From: Deltaproteobacteria bacterium
GTDB lineage: Bacteria; Desulfobacterota; Desulfobacteria; Desulfobacterales; Desulfatibacillaceae
NCBI GenBank assembly: GCA_019308705.1
Contig: JAFDHW010000023.1
Location: forward strand, 1-12,883
Reading direction: 5' to 3'
DNA: 12,883 nucleotides
The notes beneath the pieces were generated by a model. It searched no databases and was not told the DNA's origin. It was given only the letters and a program-made list of their open reading frames with translations. The position numbers and the translations under genes were made by a program. Each line of letters starts with the position of its first letter. Position 1 is the first letter of the stretch. Shown in pieces: positions 7,230 to 12,883 of the stretch.

Positions 7230-8390
7230 TCAGTCCACCAGGGCCCAGGTCCCGTTTTGGATGCGGACCATGACAAAGGAGTCGTCGCCCAGGCCGTTGT
7301 GCTCCTCGGGAGAGAAGTTGAACGTGCCGGAAACGCCCACCAGGCCCTTGATGTTCTCGATGTTGTCGCGGATCTTCTTCTTGTCCTGGCCGGTTCCGGG
7401 GATGGCCCGATCCAGGATCTTCATGCCGTCCCAGGCGTAGCCGCCGAAACCGGAAACGCCGGAGCCGTATTTTTCGTTGAAACGCTTGATATAGTCCAAG
7501 AGCACGGGCTTCTGGGGATTGCCTTCCGGCAGAAGGTCGGCCACCGCTATGGGGCCCGCGGGCAGGATAATGCCCTCGGCCGCGTCACCGGCAAGCTCGA
7601 TGAACTTGGGCGAGGCCACGCCGTGGCTCATGTACAGGGGGATGCCGATCTTCATGACCTGGGCGTTCTTGGCCACGATGGCCGGCCCGGGGTTGGTCCC
7701 CCAGCAGATGATGGCGTCGGGTTTGGCCCCCCGGATCTTGGTGAGTTGGGAGACCATGTCCGTGTCCTTGGCCCCGAAGGTTTCGTCCGCCACCACGGTA
7801 ATACCGTGGGCGGAAGCCTGCTCCTTCAGCTGCTCCCGGCCGCTCTGGCCGAACCCGTTGTCCACGCACAGAATCCCCACTTTCTTGATGCCGTGCTTCT
7901 CCATGTACACGTAGATGCTCTTCACGGCCAGCACGTCGCTCTGGGCGGTCTTGAACACGTAGGGCTTCACCGGGTTGGTGATCTTATTGCCCGCCGCGCA
8001 GGAGATGAAGGGGATCTTCGCCTTTTCCACGATGGGGATGACCGCCATGGAGGTGGGGGTGGTGGAGGGCCCCACGATGGCGACCACCTTGTCCTGGTTG
8101 ATGAGCCGGTTGGCAAAGGACACGGCCTTGGTGGGGTCGGCCTCGGTGTCGTAGATCACCGTCTCCACCTTCATGCCGTCGATCCCGCCGGCTGCGTTGA
8201 CCATCTCGGCGAAAAGTTCCATGCTCTTTTTCTCCGGATCGCCCAGAAAGGACGCCCGCCCTGTTACCGCGAAGATACCGCCTATCTTGATGGTGTCCTC
8301 GGCGGCCGCCACGGGCACGAGTACCAGGCCCAAGGCGAGAAGGGCCAAGAGCAATCCAGCGACGATCGTTTTTGATCCTGCTTCTTGCAT
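7230..8390 (-). CDS. livK: periplasmic substrate-binding protein, LivK type
   Basis: 386-residue type-I periplasmic binding protein (Leu/Ile/Val-binding family), the first component of the transporter. A signal peptide is clear: Lys7 near the start, a hydrophobic core of about residues 8-28, and a likely cut after the Ala28-Ala30 run before EDTIKIG. Mature-protein marks include GGIFAVTGRASFLGDPEKKS, IVGPSTTPTSMAVIPI and the FGAKDTDMVSQLTKIR segment. A near-perfect ribosome-binding site (AAAGGAGG, 4 bases before the ATG at 8390) fits the high expression expected of a binding protein. It lies 36 bases after the ACT gene. Gene context suggests an aromatic acid or aromatic amino acid as ligand rather than branched-chain residues, but I cannot read specificity from the pocket. 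Confidence 0.92.
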   Translation of the reverse strand: MQEAGSKTIVAGLLLALLALGLVLVPVAAAEDTIKIGGIFAVTGRASFLGDPEKKSMELFAEMVNAAGGIDGMKVETVIYDTEADPTKAVSFANRLINQDKVVAIVGPSTTPTSMAVIPIVEKAKIPFISCAAGNKITNPVKPYVFKTAQSDVLAVKSIYVYMEKHGIKKVGILCVDNGFGQSGREQLKEQASAHGITVVADETFGAKDTDMVSQLTKIRGAKPDAIICWGTNPGPAIVAKNAQVMKIGIPLYMSHGVASPKFIELAGDAAEGIILPAGPIAVADLLPEGNPQKPVLLDYIKRFNEKYGSGVSGFGGYAWDGMKILDRAIPGTGQDKKKIRDNIENIKGLVGVSGTFNFSPEEHNGLGDDSFVMVRIQNGTWALVD

Positions 8391-8426
8391 GGTGCCTCCT
8401 TTTTCCGGTTTCCGGTCGATCCGGAA

Positions 8427-8858
8427 TCACATGGTATAGAGTTCCTCGCCCCGTATGACCGAAAACCCTTTTCCGGTCAGGGCGTTCACCGCCTGGTCCG
8501 TATTGTCGAAACGGAAGATCATGACCGCGTTGTCCTCCTTTTGGCGGACAAAGGCGTACATGTATTCCACGTTGATGCCGTTTTTCTGGAGAAAATCCAG
8601 GATCTCGTGCAGGCCGCCGGGCCGGTCGGAAACCTCCACGGCCACCACACGGGTCTTGCGCACGGTGAAGCCCGCGTCCTTGAGGATGCTTTCCGCCTTC
8701 TCGTTGTCATCCACGATGAGCCTTAAGATGCCGAAATCCGACGTGTCGGCCAGGGAAAGGGCCCGGATGTTCACCCCGCCCTCGGCCAGCACCCGGGTCA
8801 CTTCTGCGAGCCTTCCCTCCTTGTTTTCCAGAAAAACGGAGATTTGTTCCGCGTGCAT
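8427..8858 (-). CDS. tandem ACT-domain protein (proximal copy)
   Basis: 143 residues forming two ACT domains, equal in length to the copy at 1921-2352 and 61% identical without gaps by eye. Domain 1: [15 protein letters not shown], then [20 protein letters not shown]; domain 2: [17 protein letters not shown], then [10 protein letters not shown]. The ATG at 8858 carries a perfect AGGAGG four bases upstream, which decides the start even though the frame is open much further upstream inside paaK. It follows paaK by 50 bases and precedes livK by 36. ACT domains often bind amino acids, and the attenuator ahead of this operon reads Tyr and Phe, so a role in sensing an aromatic amino acid to modulate the ligase is plausible but inferred. 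Confidence 0.92.
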   Translation of the reverse strand: MHAEQISVFLENKEGRLAEVTRVLAEGGVNIRALSLADTSDFGILRLIVDDNEKAESILKDAGFTVRKTRVVAVEVSDRPGGLHEILDFLQKNGINVEYMYAFVRQKEDNAVMIFRFDNTDQAVNALTGKGFSVIRGEELYTM

Positions 8859-8908
8859 GGCGCCTCCTCGCGCCCGGGGCTGTCGGCCGCCGGGCCAGCC
8901 GCAATCCG

Positions 8909-10210
8909 TTATATCTTCCGGTTGTCGATCACCCTCTGGGCCTTGCCTTCGCTCCGGGCGATGGTCTTGGGCTCCACCAACTTCACCTTGGTGGAAACCC
9001 CCAGCGTCTCCTTGATGTTCTTGGTGATCTTGGCTTCCAGGGACAACAGGTCCTTGACCTCGTCGGAGAACGCTCCTTCGCCCACCTCCACCATGACGGT
9101 GAGGGTATCCAGGTTGCCTTCCCGGTCCACCACCAACTGGTAGTGAGGCTCCACCTCGCTCATCTCCATGAGCACGGACTCGATCTGGGAGGGGAACACA
9201 TTCACCCCCCGGATGATGAGCATGTCGTCCGTGCGGCCGGAGACCCGCGCCATGCGGCAGAAGGTCCTGCCGCAGGAGCACGGGGCGTAGTTTAGCGAGC
9301 TGATATCCCGCGTGCGGTAGCGGATGACGGGGAAGGCCTCCTTGGTGAGGCTGGTGAACACCAGCTCGCCGGTCTCGCCGGGGGGTTTGGGTTCGCCCGT
9401 GTCCGGATCGATGATCTCGGGCAGGAAGTGGTCCTCCATGATGTGCAGGCCCTTCTTGGCCTCGATGCATTCGATGGCCACGCCCGGGCCCATGACCTCG
9501 GAAAGCCCGTAGATATCCACGGCGGAGAGATGCAGCTTCTTTTCGATCTCCACGCGCATGGTTTCGGACCAGGGCTCCGCGCCGAAGATGCCGGACTTGA
9601 ATTTCAGGTTGGCGAAGTCCACGCCCATTTCCTGGGCCGCCTCGGCCAGATGCAGGGCGTAGGACGGCGTGCAGGTCAAAATGGTGGGGCCGAAGTCCCG
9701 CATGATCATGACCTGACGGCGGGTGTTTCCGCCGGAGATGGGGATGACCGAGGCTCCCAGGCGCTCCGCGCCGTAGTGTATGCCCAGGCCGCCGGTGAAA
9801 AGCCCGTAGCCGTAGGCGTTGTGGATGATGTCGCCCCGGCTGGCGCCGCCCGCGGCCAGGCTGCGCGCCATGAGTTCGGCCCAGTTTTGCACGTCCCTGG
9901 CGGTGTAGCCCACGACCGTGGGCTGGCCGGTGGTGCCGGAAGAGGCGTGGATGCGAACCACGTTGTCCATGGGCACGGCGAACATGCCAAAGGGGTAATT
10001 GTCCCTCAAATCCTGCTTGGTGGTGAAGGGCAGCTTGGACAGGTCTTCCAAAGACTTCAGGTCCCCGGGCTTGAATCCCGCCTCGTCGAACTTCTTCCGA
10101 TAGAAGGGCACCGTGGCGTACACCCTCTCCAGGTTCGCCGAAAGCCGCCGGAGCTGGATCGCCTCCAGGGCTTCCCTGGGCAGGGTCTCGAACTCCATGT
10201 TGAAAATCAT
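8909..10210 (-). CDS. paaK: phenylacetate-CoA ligase (AMP-forming)
   Basis: 433-residue cytosolic enzyme converting phenylacetate or a related arylacetate, ATP and CoA to arylacetyl-CoA, AMP and PPi. All functional motifs are present: phosphate-binding SSGTTGQP at 90-97, TCTPSY at 179-184, YGLSE at 234-238 with the following [19 protein letters not shown] at 325-335, and the C-terminal [12 protein letters not shown] with the expected catalytic Lys423. Length matches the family (about 430-440). The ATG at 10210 is preceded by AAAGGAG at 8 bases; an in-frame ATG four codons in is a poorer choice. This is the first structural gene after the leader attenuator, 45 bases beyond the last terminator U-run. 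Whether it serves breakdown or reverse (biosynthetic) use of arylacetate is discussed in the findings. Indoleacetate or hydroxyphenylacetate are possible substrates as well. Confidence 0.94.
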   Translation of the reverse strand: MIFNMEFETLPREALEAIQLRRLSANLERVYATVPFYRKKFDEAGFKPGDLKSLEDLSKLPFTTKQDLRDNYPFGMFAVPMDNVVRIHASSGTTGQPTVVGYTARDVQNWAELMARSLAAGGASRGDIIHNAYGYGLFTGGLGIHYGAERLGASVIPISGGNTRRQVMIMRDFGPTILTCTPSYALHLAEAAQEMGVDFANLKFKSGIFGAEPWSETMRVEIEKKLHLSAVDIYGLSEVMGPGVAIECIEAKKGLHIMEDHFLPEIIDPDTGEPKPPGETGELVFTSLTKEAFPVIRYRTRDISSLNYAPCSCGRTFCRMARVSGRTDDMLIIRGVNVFPSQIESVLMEMSEVEPHYQLVVDREGNLDTLTVMVEVGEGAFSDEVKDLLSLEAKITKNIKETLGVSTKVKLVEPKTIARSEGKAQRVIDNRKI

Positions 10211-10254
10211 CCCCTCTTCTCCTTTCTTTCCGGCGCACGCCCAGCCCGGAGGCG

Positions 10255-10289
10255 AACAAAAAAAGCCGCGGGCTTTTTTAGCCCACGGC
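10255..10289 (-). terminator. intrinsic terminator T2 of the paaK leader
   Basis: On the minus strand: GCCGTGGGC (10289-10281), loop TAAAAAA, GCCCGCGGC (10273-10265), then TTTTTTTGTT. Nine base pairs with one G-U wobble and a seven-base U-run make a textbook intrinsic terminator. It lies only 45 bases before the paaK start codon, so it sits in the paaK leader and would block the operon unless prevented from forming. Confidence 0.88.
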
Positions 10290-10291
10290 CG

Positions 10292-10332
10292 AAAAATAAA
10301 AAACCATGGGCTCTTTACCGTCTGCCCATGGT
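10292..10332 (-). terminator. intrinsic terminator T1 of the paaK leader
   Basis: On the minus strand: ACCATGGGC (10332-10324), 12-base loop, GCCCATGGT (10311-10303), then a U-rich run ending TTTATTTTT. The nine pairs are perfect. T1 is immediately followed by T2, giving a double stop. Its 5' arm overlaps a sequence that can instead pair with the end of the leader ORF, and its 3' arm can instead pair with the 5' arm of T2. Confidence 0.85.
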
Positions 10333-10384
10333 GGCCTTGCCGCGACTTACGTCCTTGCCTGCTCAGGCTCCCCCGCGGGCAGAC
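10320..10384 (-). promoter_or_regulatory. competing RNA stem between the leader ORF and the T1 5' arm
   Basis: GTCTGCCC (10384-10377, codons 19-22 of the leader ORF) is perfectly complementary to GGGCAGAC (10327-10320), which includes the last four bases of the T1 5' arm. A small GCCT-GAGC-AGGC hairpin (10368-10357) around the leader stop codon fits inside the loop. Forming this stem would preclude T1. Base pairing is seen directly; its use in the cell is inferred. Confidence 0.65.
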
Positions 10385-10440
10385 TTTCTAAAGCGAAAGT
10401 ACCCAAAATAGCGAAACCCGAAATAATAAGCGCCGACCAT
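10363..10440 (-). CDS. 25-residue Tyr/Phe-rich leader peptide of the paaK operon
   Basis: A short ORF, ATG at 10440 to TGA at 10365-10363, not homologous to any protein I know but with the form of an attenuation leader peptide. Residues 5-17 read [13 protein letters not shown]: four Tyr (5, 6, 11, 14) and five Phe (7, 9, 12, 15, 17); there is no Trp. The codons are mostly TAT (3 of 4) and TTT (4 of 5), the minor choices in this GC-rich segment, which would increase ribosome slowing. A good Shine-Dalgarno GAGGGG (10453-10448) stands 7 bases before the ATG, and a promoter places the transcript start about 32 bases before it. The ORF ends 30 bases before terminator T1. By analogy with pheL and trpL of enterobacteria, translation of this peptide should report the charging of Tyr- and Phe-tRNA. 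A TnaC-like action, where the nascent peptide senses a free ligand, cannot be excluded. Confidence 0.82.
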   Translation of the reverse strand: MVGAYYFGFRYFGYFRFRKSARGGA

Positions 10441-10447
10441 AGTGGTT

Positions 10448-10453
10448 CCCCTC
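10448..10453 (-). promoter_or_regulatory. ribosome-binding site of the leader peptide
   Basis: GAGGGG on the minus strand, 7 bases upstream of the leader ATG at 10440. It supports real translation of the short ORF. Confidence 0.75.
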
Positions 10454-10478
10454 GCAGGCTTGTGCCGGGATTCGGCGA

Positions 10479-10507
10479 CCAATAACAGGCTCGCGGGGGG
10501 CTGTCAA
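10479..10507 (-). promoter_or_regulatory. sigma-70-type promoter of the paaK operon
   Basis: A perfect -35 box TTGACA (10507-10502), 17-base spacer, and a -10 box TATTGG (10484-10479) preceded by TG one base upstream, an extended -10 that could offset the weak hexamer. AT-rich blocks (CATTTTTGC, CAAAAACC) lie just upstream of the -35. The transcript would begin near 10472 and carry a leader of about 260 bases before paaK. The -35 match is strong, the -10 only partial. Confidence 0.65.
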
Positions 10508-10754
10508 GCAAAAATGCGCGGGTTTTTGAGAAGGCCCCGCTTGGCAACGGGTATTGGTGTTATTCCTGCGTTCCCACGCGGCCGCAAAAACACGGCAAAG
10601 CCGCCGCCGGAGGCAGGGGCGGGTCCGTAAAGAAGCCGCCCTTCAAACCCGGCCCTCCTCCGGGTGGAACCCGAAAAAGCCCCGTTGGCGCAGACCTCTG
10701 CGGAGCCGGCATTTGCCGGCGAACGCAGAGGAATTTGGCCGGGGACTGGGTCGG
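10508..10754. other. non-coding stretch between ahcY and the paaK promoter
   Basis: No convincing coding region on either strand. Apart from the hairpin at 10695-10731 it holds several weak GC-rich inverted repeats, for example GGGCGG with CCGCCC around 10622-10641, and a short CGGC-TTT-GCCG followed by GTTTTTG on the minus strand near 10600-10585 that might be a weak terminator for ahcY. No binding sites that I can name are visible. Confidence 0.5.
10695..10731 (-). terminator. long hairpin downstream of ahcY
   Basis: Arms CCTCTGCG (10695-10702) and CGCAGAGG (10724-10731) enclose a second perfect stem GCCGGC (10705-10710) and GCCGGC (10715-10720) with loop ATTT. It begins 24 bases after the ahcY stop. 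No U-run follows directly; the nearest, CTTTTTC, is about 15 bases further. It may mark the 3' end of the metK-ahcY mRNA or be a processing/stability element. Confidence 0.5.
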
Positions 10755-12164
10755 CTAATAGCGGTAGTGGTCCGGCTTGAAGGGGCCTTCGGGTTTCACT
10801 CCGATGTAGTCGGCCTGCTTCTGGGAAAGCTTGGTGAGCTTTGCGCCCAGGTGGGCCAGGTGCAGGCGGGCCACCTCCTCGTCCAGCTCCTTGGACAGGG
10901 TGGTCACGCCGACCGGGCCCTCGTTCTGCCACAGGTCGATCTGGGCCAGGGTCTGGTTGGTGAAGGAATTGGACATGACGAAACTGGGGTGTCCCGTGGC
11001 GCAGCCCAGGTTCACCAGCCGGCCCTCGGCCAGCAGGTAGATGCAGTGGCCATCCTCGAAGGTGAACTTGTCCACCTGGGGCTTGATGTTCTCGCGTACG
11101 ACGCCCGGCCAGGCCAAGAGCTCGTCCACCTGGATCTCGTTGTCAAAGTGGCCGATGTTGCACACGATGGCCTGGTCCTTCATCTTGGACATGTGCTCGG
11201 CGGTGATGACGTCCCTGTTGCCCGTGGCGGTGACGTAGATGTCCGCCTTGCCCAGGGTGTCCTCCACGGTCTGCACCGTGTAGCCGGCCATGAGCGCCTG
11301 GAGCGCGCAGATGGGGTCGATCTCGGTCACGATGACCCGGGCCTTGTGCGCGGCCAGGGCCTCGGCGGAGCCCTTGCCCACGTCGCCGTACCCGCAGACC
11401 ACGGCGACCTTGCCGGCCACCATCACGTCCGTGGCCCGCTTGATGCCGTCCACCAACGACTCCCGGCAACCGTAGATGTTGTCGAACTTGCTCTTGGTCA
11501 CCGAGTCGTTGACGTTGATGGCCCGCACCAGGAGGCTGCCCTCCTTGGCCATCTTGTACAGCCGGTTCACGCCCGTGGTGGTTTCCTCGGAAACGCCCCT
11601 CCATTCGGAGACCACGTCGTGCCAGAAGCGATCGTTTTCCTTGAGGGTTTCCTTCAAAAGCGCGTTGACTATCTTGAGTTCCTTGTTGTTGGTGGGCTCG
11701 TCCAGGATGGCCGGGTTTTCCTCGGCCTGGTATCCCCGGTGGATGAGCAGGGTGGCGTCGCCGCCGTCGTCCACGACGAGGTTCGGCCCCTTGCCGTTGG
11801 GCCAGGTGATGGCCTTTTTGGTGCACCACCAGTACTCATCCAGGGTCTCGCCCTTCCAGGCGAACACGGGCACGCCCGCGTCCGCGATGGCCGCGGCGGC
11901 ATGGTCCTGGGTGGAGAAGATGTTGCAGGACGCCCAGCGCACGTCCGCGCCGAGTTCCACCAGGGTCTGGATGAGCACCGCGGTCTGGACGGTCATGTGC
12001 AGGCTGCCCATGATCCGGGCGCCGGCCAGGGGCTTCTGGGGGCCATACTTTTCCCGGGTGGCCATCAGGCCGGGCATCTCGTGCTCGGCGATGGCGATCT
12101 CCTTGCGCCCCAGCTCTGCCAGCCCTATATCTTTGACTTTGTAATCGCCGGCTTTCATCAGCAT
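10755..12164 (-). CDS. ahcY: S-adenosylhomocysteine hydrolase
   Basis: 469-residue cytosolic NAD-dependent enzyme splitting S-adenosylhomocysteine to adenosine and homocysteine, relieving product inhibition of methyltransferases. Seen in order: [21 protein letters not shown] near the N-terminus, [34 protein letters not shown], the catalytic-region [20 protein letters not shown], the NAD-binding [23 protein letters not shown] and HFDNEIQV, ending in the family-typical KPDHYRY. Length matches bacterial enzymes carrying the extra insert near [15 protein letters not shown] set the start at the ATG at 12164 because GGAGG lies 5 bases upstream; a TTG four codons earlier overlaps that ribosome-binding site and is unlikely to be used. 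It follows metK by 54 bases, a natural operon of the activated methyl cycle. Confidence 0.96.
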   Translation of the reverse strand: MLMKAGDYKVKDIGLAELGRKEIAIAEHEMPGLMATREKYGPQKPLAGARIMGSLHMTVQTAVLIQTLVELGADVRWASCNIFSTQDHAAAAIADAGVPVFAWKGETLDEYWWCTKKAITWPNGKGPNLVVDDGGDATLLIHRGYQAEENPAILDEPTNNKELKIVNALLKETLKENDRFWHDVVSEWRGVSEETTTGVNRLYKMAKEGSLLVRAINVNDSVTKSKFDNIYGCRESLVDGIKRATDVMVAGKVAVVCGYGDVGKGSAEALAAHKARVIVTEIDPICALQALMAGYTVQTVEDTLGKADIYVTATGNRDVITAEHMSKMKDQAIVCNIGHFDNEIQVDELLAWPGVVRENIKPQVDKFTFEDGHCIYLLAEGRLVNLGCATGHPSFVMSNSFTNQTLAQIDLWQNEGPVGVTTLSKELDEEVARLHLAHLGAKLTKLSQKQADYIGVKPEGPFKPDHYRY

Positions 12165-12218
12165 ACGGTCCTCCAAATAGTTGAACGTGAATGTTTCTTG
12201 TCGCGGCCGCGCTCTTTT

Positions 12219-12883
12219 TCAGGCCGCGGCGTTTCCCTTGGCCGCCTTGGCCAGGGCCCGGGCCTTGTCCGTGCGCTCCCAGGGAAAAATGTCCCTGCCG
12301 AAGTGGCCGTAAGCGGCGGTTTCCCGGTAGGACCAGCCGTCCGGGGTCAAAAGGCCCAGTTCCTTGATGAGGGCCGCGGGCCGAAAGTCGAAAAATTCCT
12401 CGGATTCCAGGAGCTTCTCGATGACGGAAACGTCCACGGCGGCAGTTCCGTAGGTGTCCACGTTGATGGAAAGCGGCCGGGCCATGCCGATGGCGTAGGC
12501 CACCTGGATCTCGCATTTTTCCGCCAGGCCGGCGGCCACGATGTTCTTGGCCGCGTACCGGGCGTAGTAGGCCGCGGAACGGTCCACCTTGGAGGGGTCC
12601 TTGCCCGAGAAGGCCCCGCCGCCGTGGCTGCCCACGCCGCCGTAGGTGTCCACGATGATCTTACGGCCGGTGAGCCCCGCGTCCGCGTAGGGACCGCCCA
12701 GAACGAACACGCCCGTGGGGTTGACGAACTTTTCGGTCTTGTCCGTGAGAAGCCCCGTGGGCGCAAGGATCCTCTGGGCCGCGGCCACCAGGTCTTCCCG
12801 CACCTGTTCCAGGGGCACGTCCTCGGTCTGGTGGCTGATGACGACCTTGGTGATCTCGGTGGGCTTGCCGTCGATGTAGCGCA
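12219..12883 (-). CDS. metK: S-adenosylmethionine synthetase, C-terminal part (5' end beyond window)
   Basis: The frame enters from the right edge and gives about 221 residues, a little over half of the usual 385-400. The enzyme makes S-adenosylmethionine from methionine and ATP in the cytosol. Recognisable segments: [16 protein letters not shown] at the edge, [29 protein letters not shown], the Gly-rich [20 protein letters not shown] loop region, and [19 protein letters not shown]. These are the conserved central and C-terminal signatures of MetK. The real start is outside the window; an internal GTG at 12818 is not a start. Any promoter or SAM/SAH-responsive leader for the metK-ahcY pair would lie outside too. 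A CGCGGCC/GGCCGCG repeat straddles the stop codon without a U-run. Confidence 0.96.
   Translation of the reverse strand, partial: RYIDGKPTEITKVVISHQTEDVPLEQVREDLVAAAQRILAPTGLLTDKTEKFVNPTGVFVLGGPYADAGLTGRKIIVDTYGGVGSHGGGAFSGKDPSKVDRSAAYYARYAAKNIVAAGLAEKCEIQVAYAIGMARPLSINVDTYGTAAVDVSVIEKLLESEEFFDFRPAALIKELGLLTPDGWSYRETAAYGHFGRDIFPWERTDKARALAKAAKGNAAA

Noticed and set aside
8427..10259. A continuous 610-codon open frame on the minus strand ending in the ACT protein, suggesting a fusion.
   Set aside because: The first two thirds are an out-of-frame reading of paaK, rich in Arg/Gly/His, and the ACT protein has its own perfect AGGAGG and ATG at 8858. The long frame is a by-product of high GC content.
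10315..10329. A second tiny ORF in the leader, ATG-GGC-AGA-CGG-TAA, inside the T1 5' arm.
   Set aside because: Only four codons and no aromatic residues; the ATG is part of the stem-forming CCATGG. Probably chance.
10211..10472. T-box riboswitch as an alternative explanation for the paaK leader.
   Set aside because: I see no GGTGGNACCGCG-like T-box sequence before the terminators, and the translated Tyr/Phe ORF explains amino-acid sensing.
12165..12218. Possible SAH or SAM riboswitch between metK and ahcY.
   Set aside because: The 54-base gap is too short to hold one plus the ribosome-binding site, and the only repeat (CGCGGCC/GGCCGCG) includes the metK stop. A riboswitch, if any, would be upstream of metK outside the window.
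12819..12883. metK starting at the GTG at 12818.
   Set aside because: The frame continues upstream to the window edge with conserved MetK sequence ([10 protein letters not shown]), so this GTG is internal.
1..12883. CRISPR arrays, insertion sequences, tRNA or rRNA genes.
   Set aside because: No regularly spaced direct repeats, transposase-like frames, or tRNA/rRNA-like sequences were seen on either strand.

Overview
The window is a GC-rich bacterial segment in which every supported gene lies on the minus strand, so transcription runs from high to low coordinates. The gene set suggests a strict or facultative anaerobe of the Desulfobacterota (Deltaproteobacteria) type: metK beside ahcY, phenylacetate-CoA ligase with a double-ACT protein and a branched-chain-amino-acid-type ABC transporter, and PilZ proteins of a GLPC/GVPC subtype. 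The assignment rests on gene content only and is tentative.

Layout in transcription order. (1) 12883-10755: the end of metK and a complete ahcY, an activated-methyl-cycle operon. (2) 10754-10211: about 540 bases with no large gene. It is not empty: it holds a consensus-like promoter (TTGACA at 10507-10502), a Shine-Dalgarno sequence, a 25-codon leader ORF (10440-10363) with nine Tyr/Phe codons among codons 5-17, and two tandem intrinsic terminators whose arms can re-pair in mutually exclusive ways. This is the architecture of a ribosome-stalling transcription attenuator. (3) 10210-1921: a ten-gene operon, paaK, ACT protein, livK, livH, livM, livG, livF, a second PaaK-family protein, and a second ACT protein, with a strong hairpin between livK and livH. 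(4) 1857-1: two PilZ-domain proteins and the first 319 residues of a UDP-glucose 6-dehydrogenase resembling the animal enzyme.

How the parts may fit: the most notable feature is a Phe/Tyr leader-peptide attenuator ahead of an arylacetate-activation and uptake operon. Attenuation by charged tRNA normally turns genes on when the amino acid is scarce, which suits biosynthesis or scavenging rather than breakdown. In anaerobes, arylacetyl-CoA can be reductively carboxylated by indolepyruvate:ferredoxin oxidoreductase to arylpyruvates and transaminated to Phe and Tyr. My inference is that this operon imports phenylacetate or 4-hydroxyphenylacetate (or aromatic amino acids) and activates it to make Phe and Tyr, under control of Phe/Tyr-tRNA charging. 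The oxidoreductase is not in the window.

The second PaaK-family protein has lost the ATP phosphate-binding motif and the catalytic lysine and is probably not a working ligase. The nine structural genes counted strictly are paaK, ACT, livKHMGF, paaK-like and ACT; whether the PilZ and ugd genes are co-transcribed with them is unresolved, since no terminator is evident between them.
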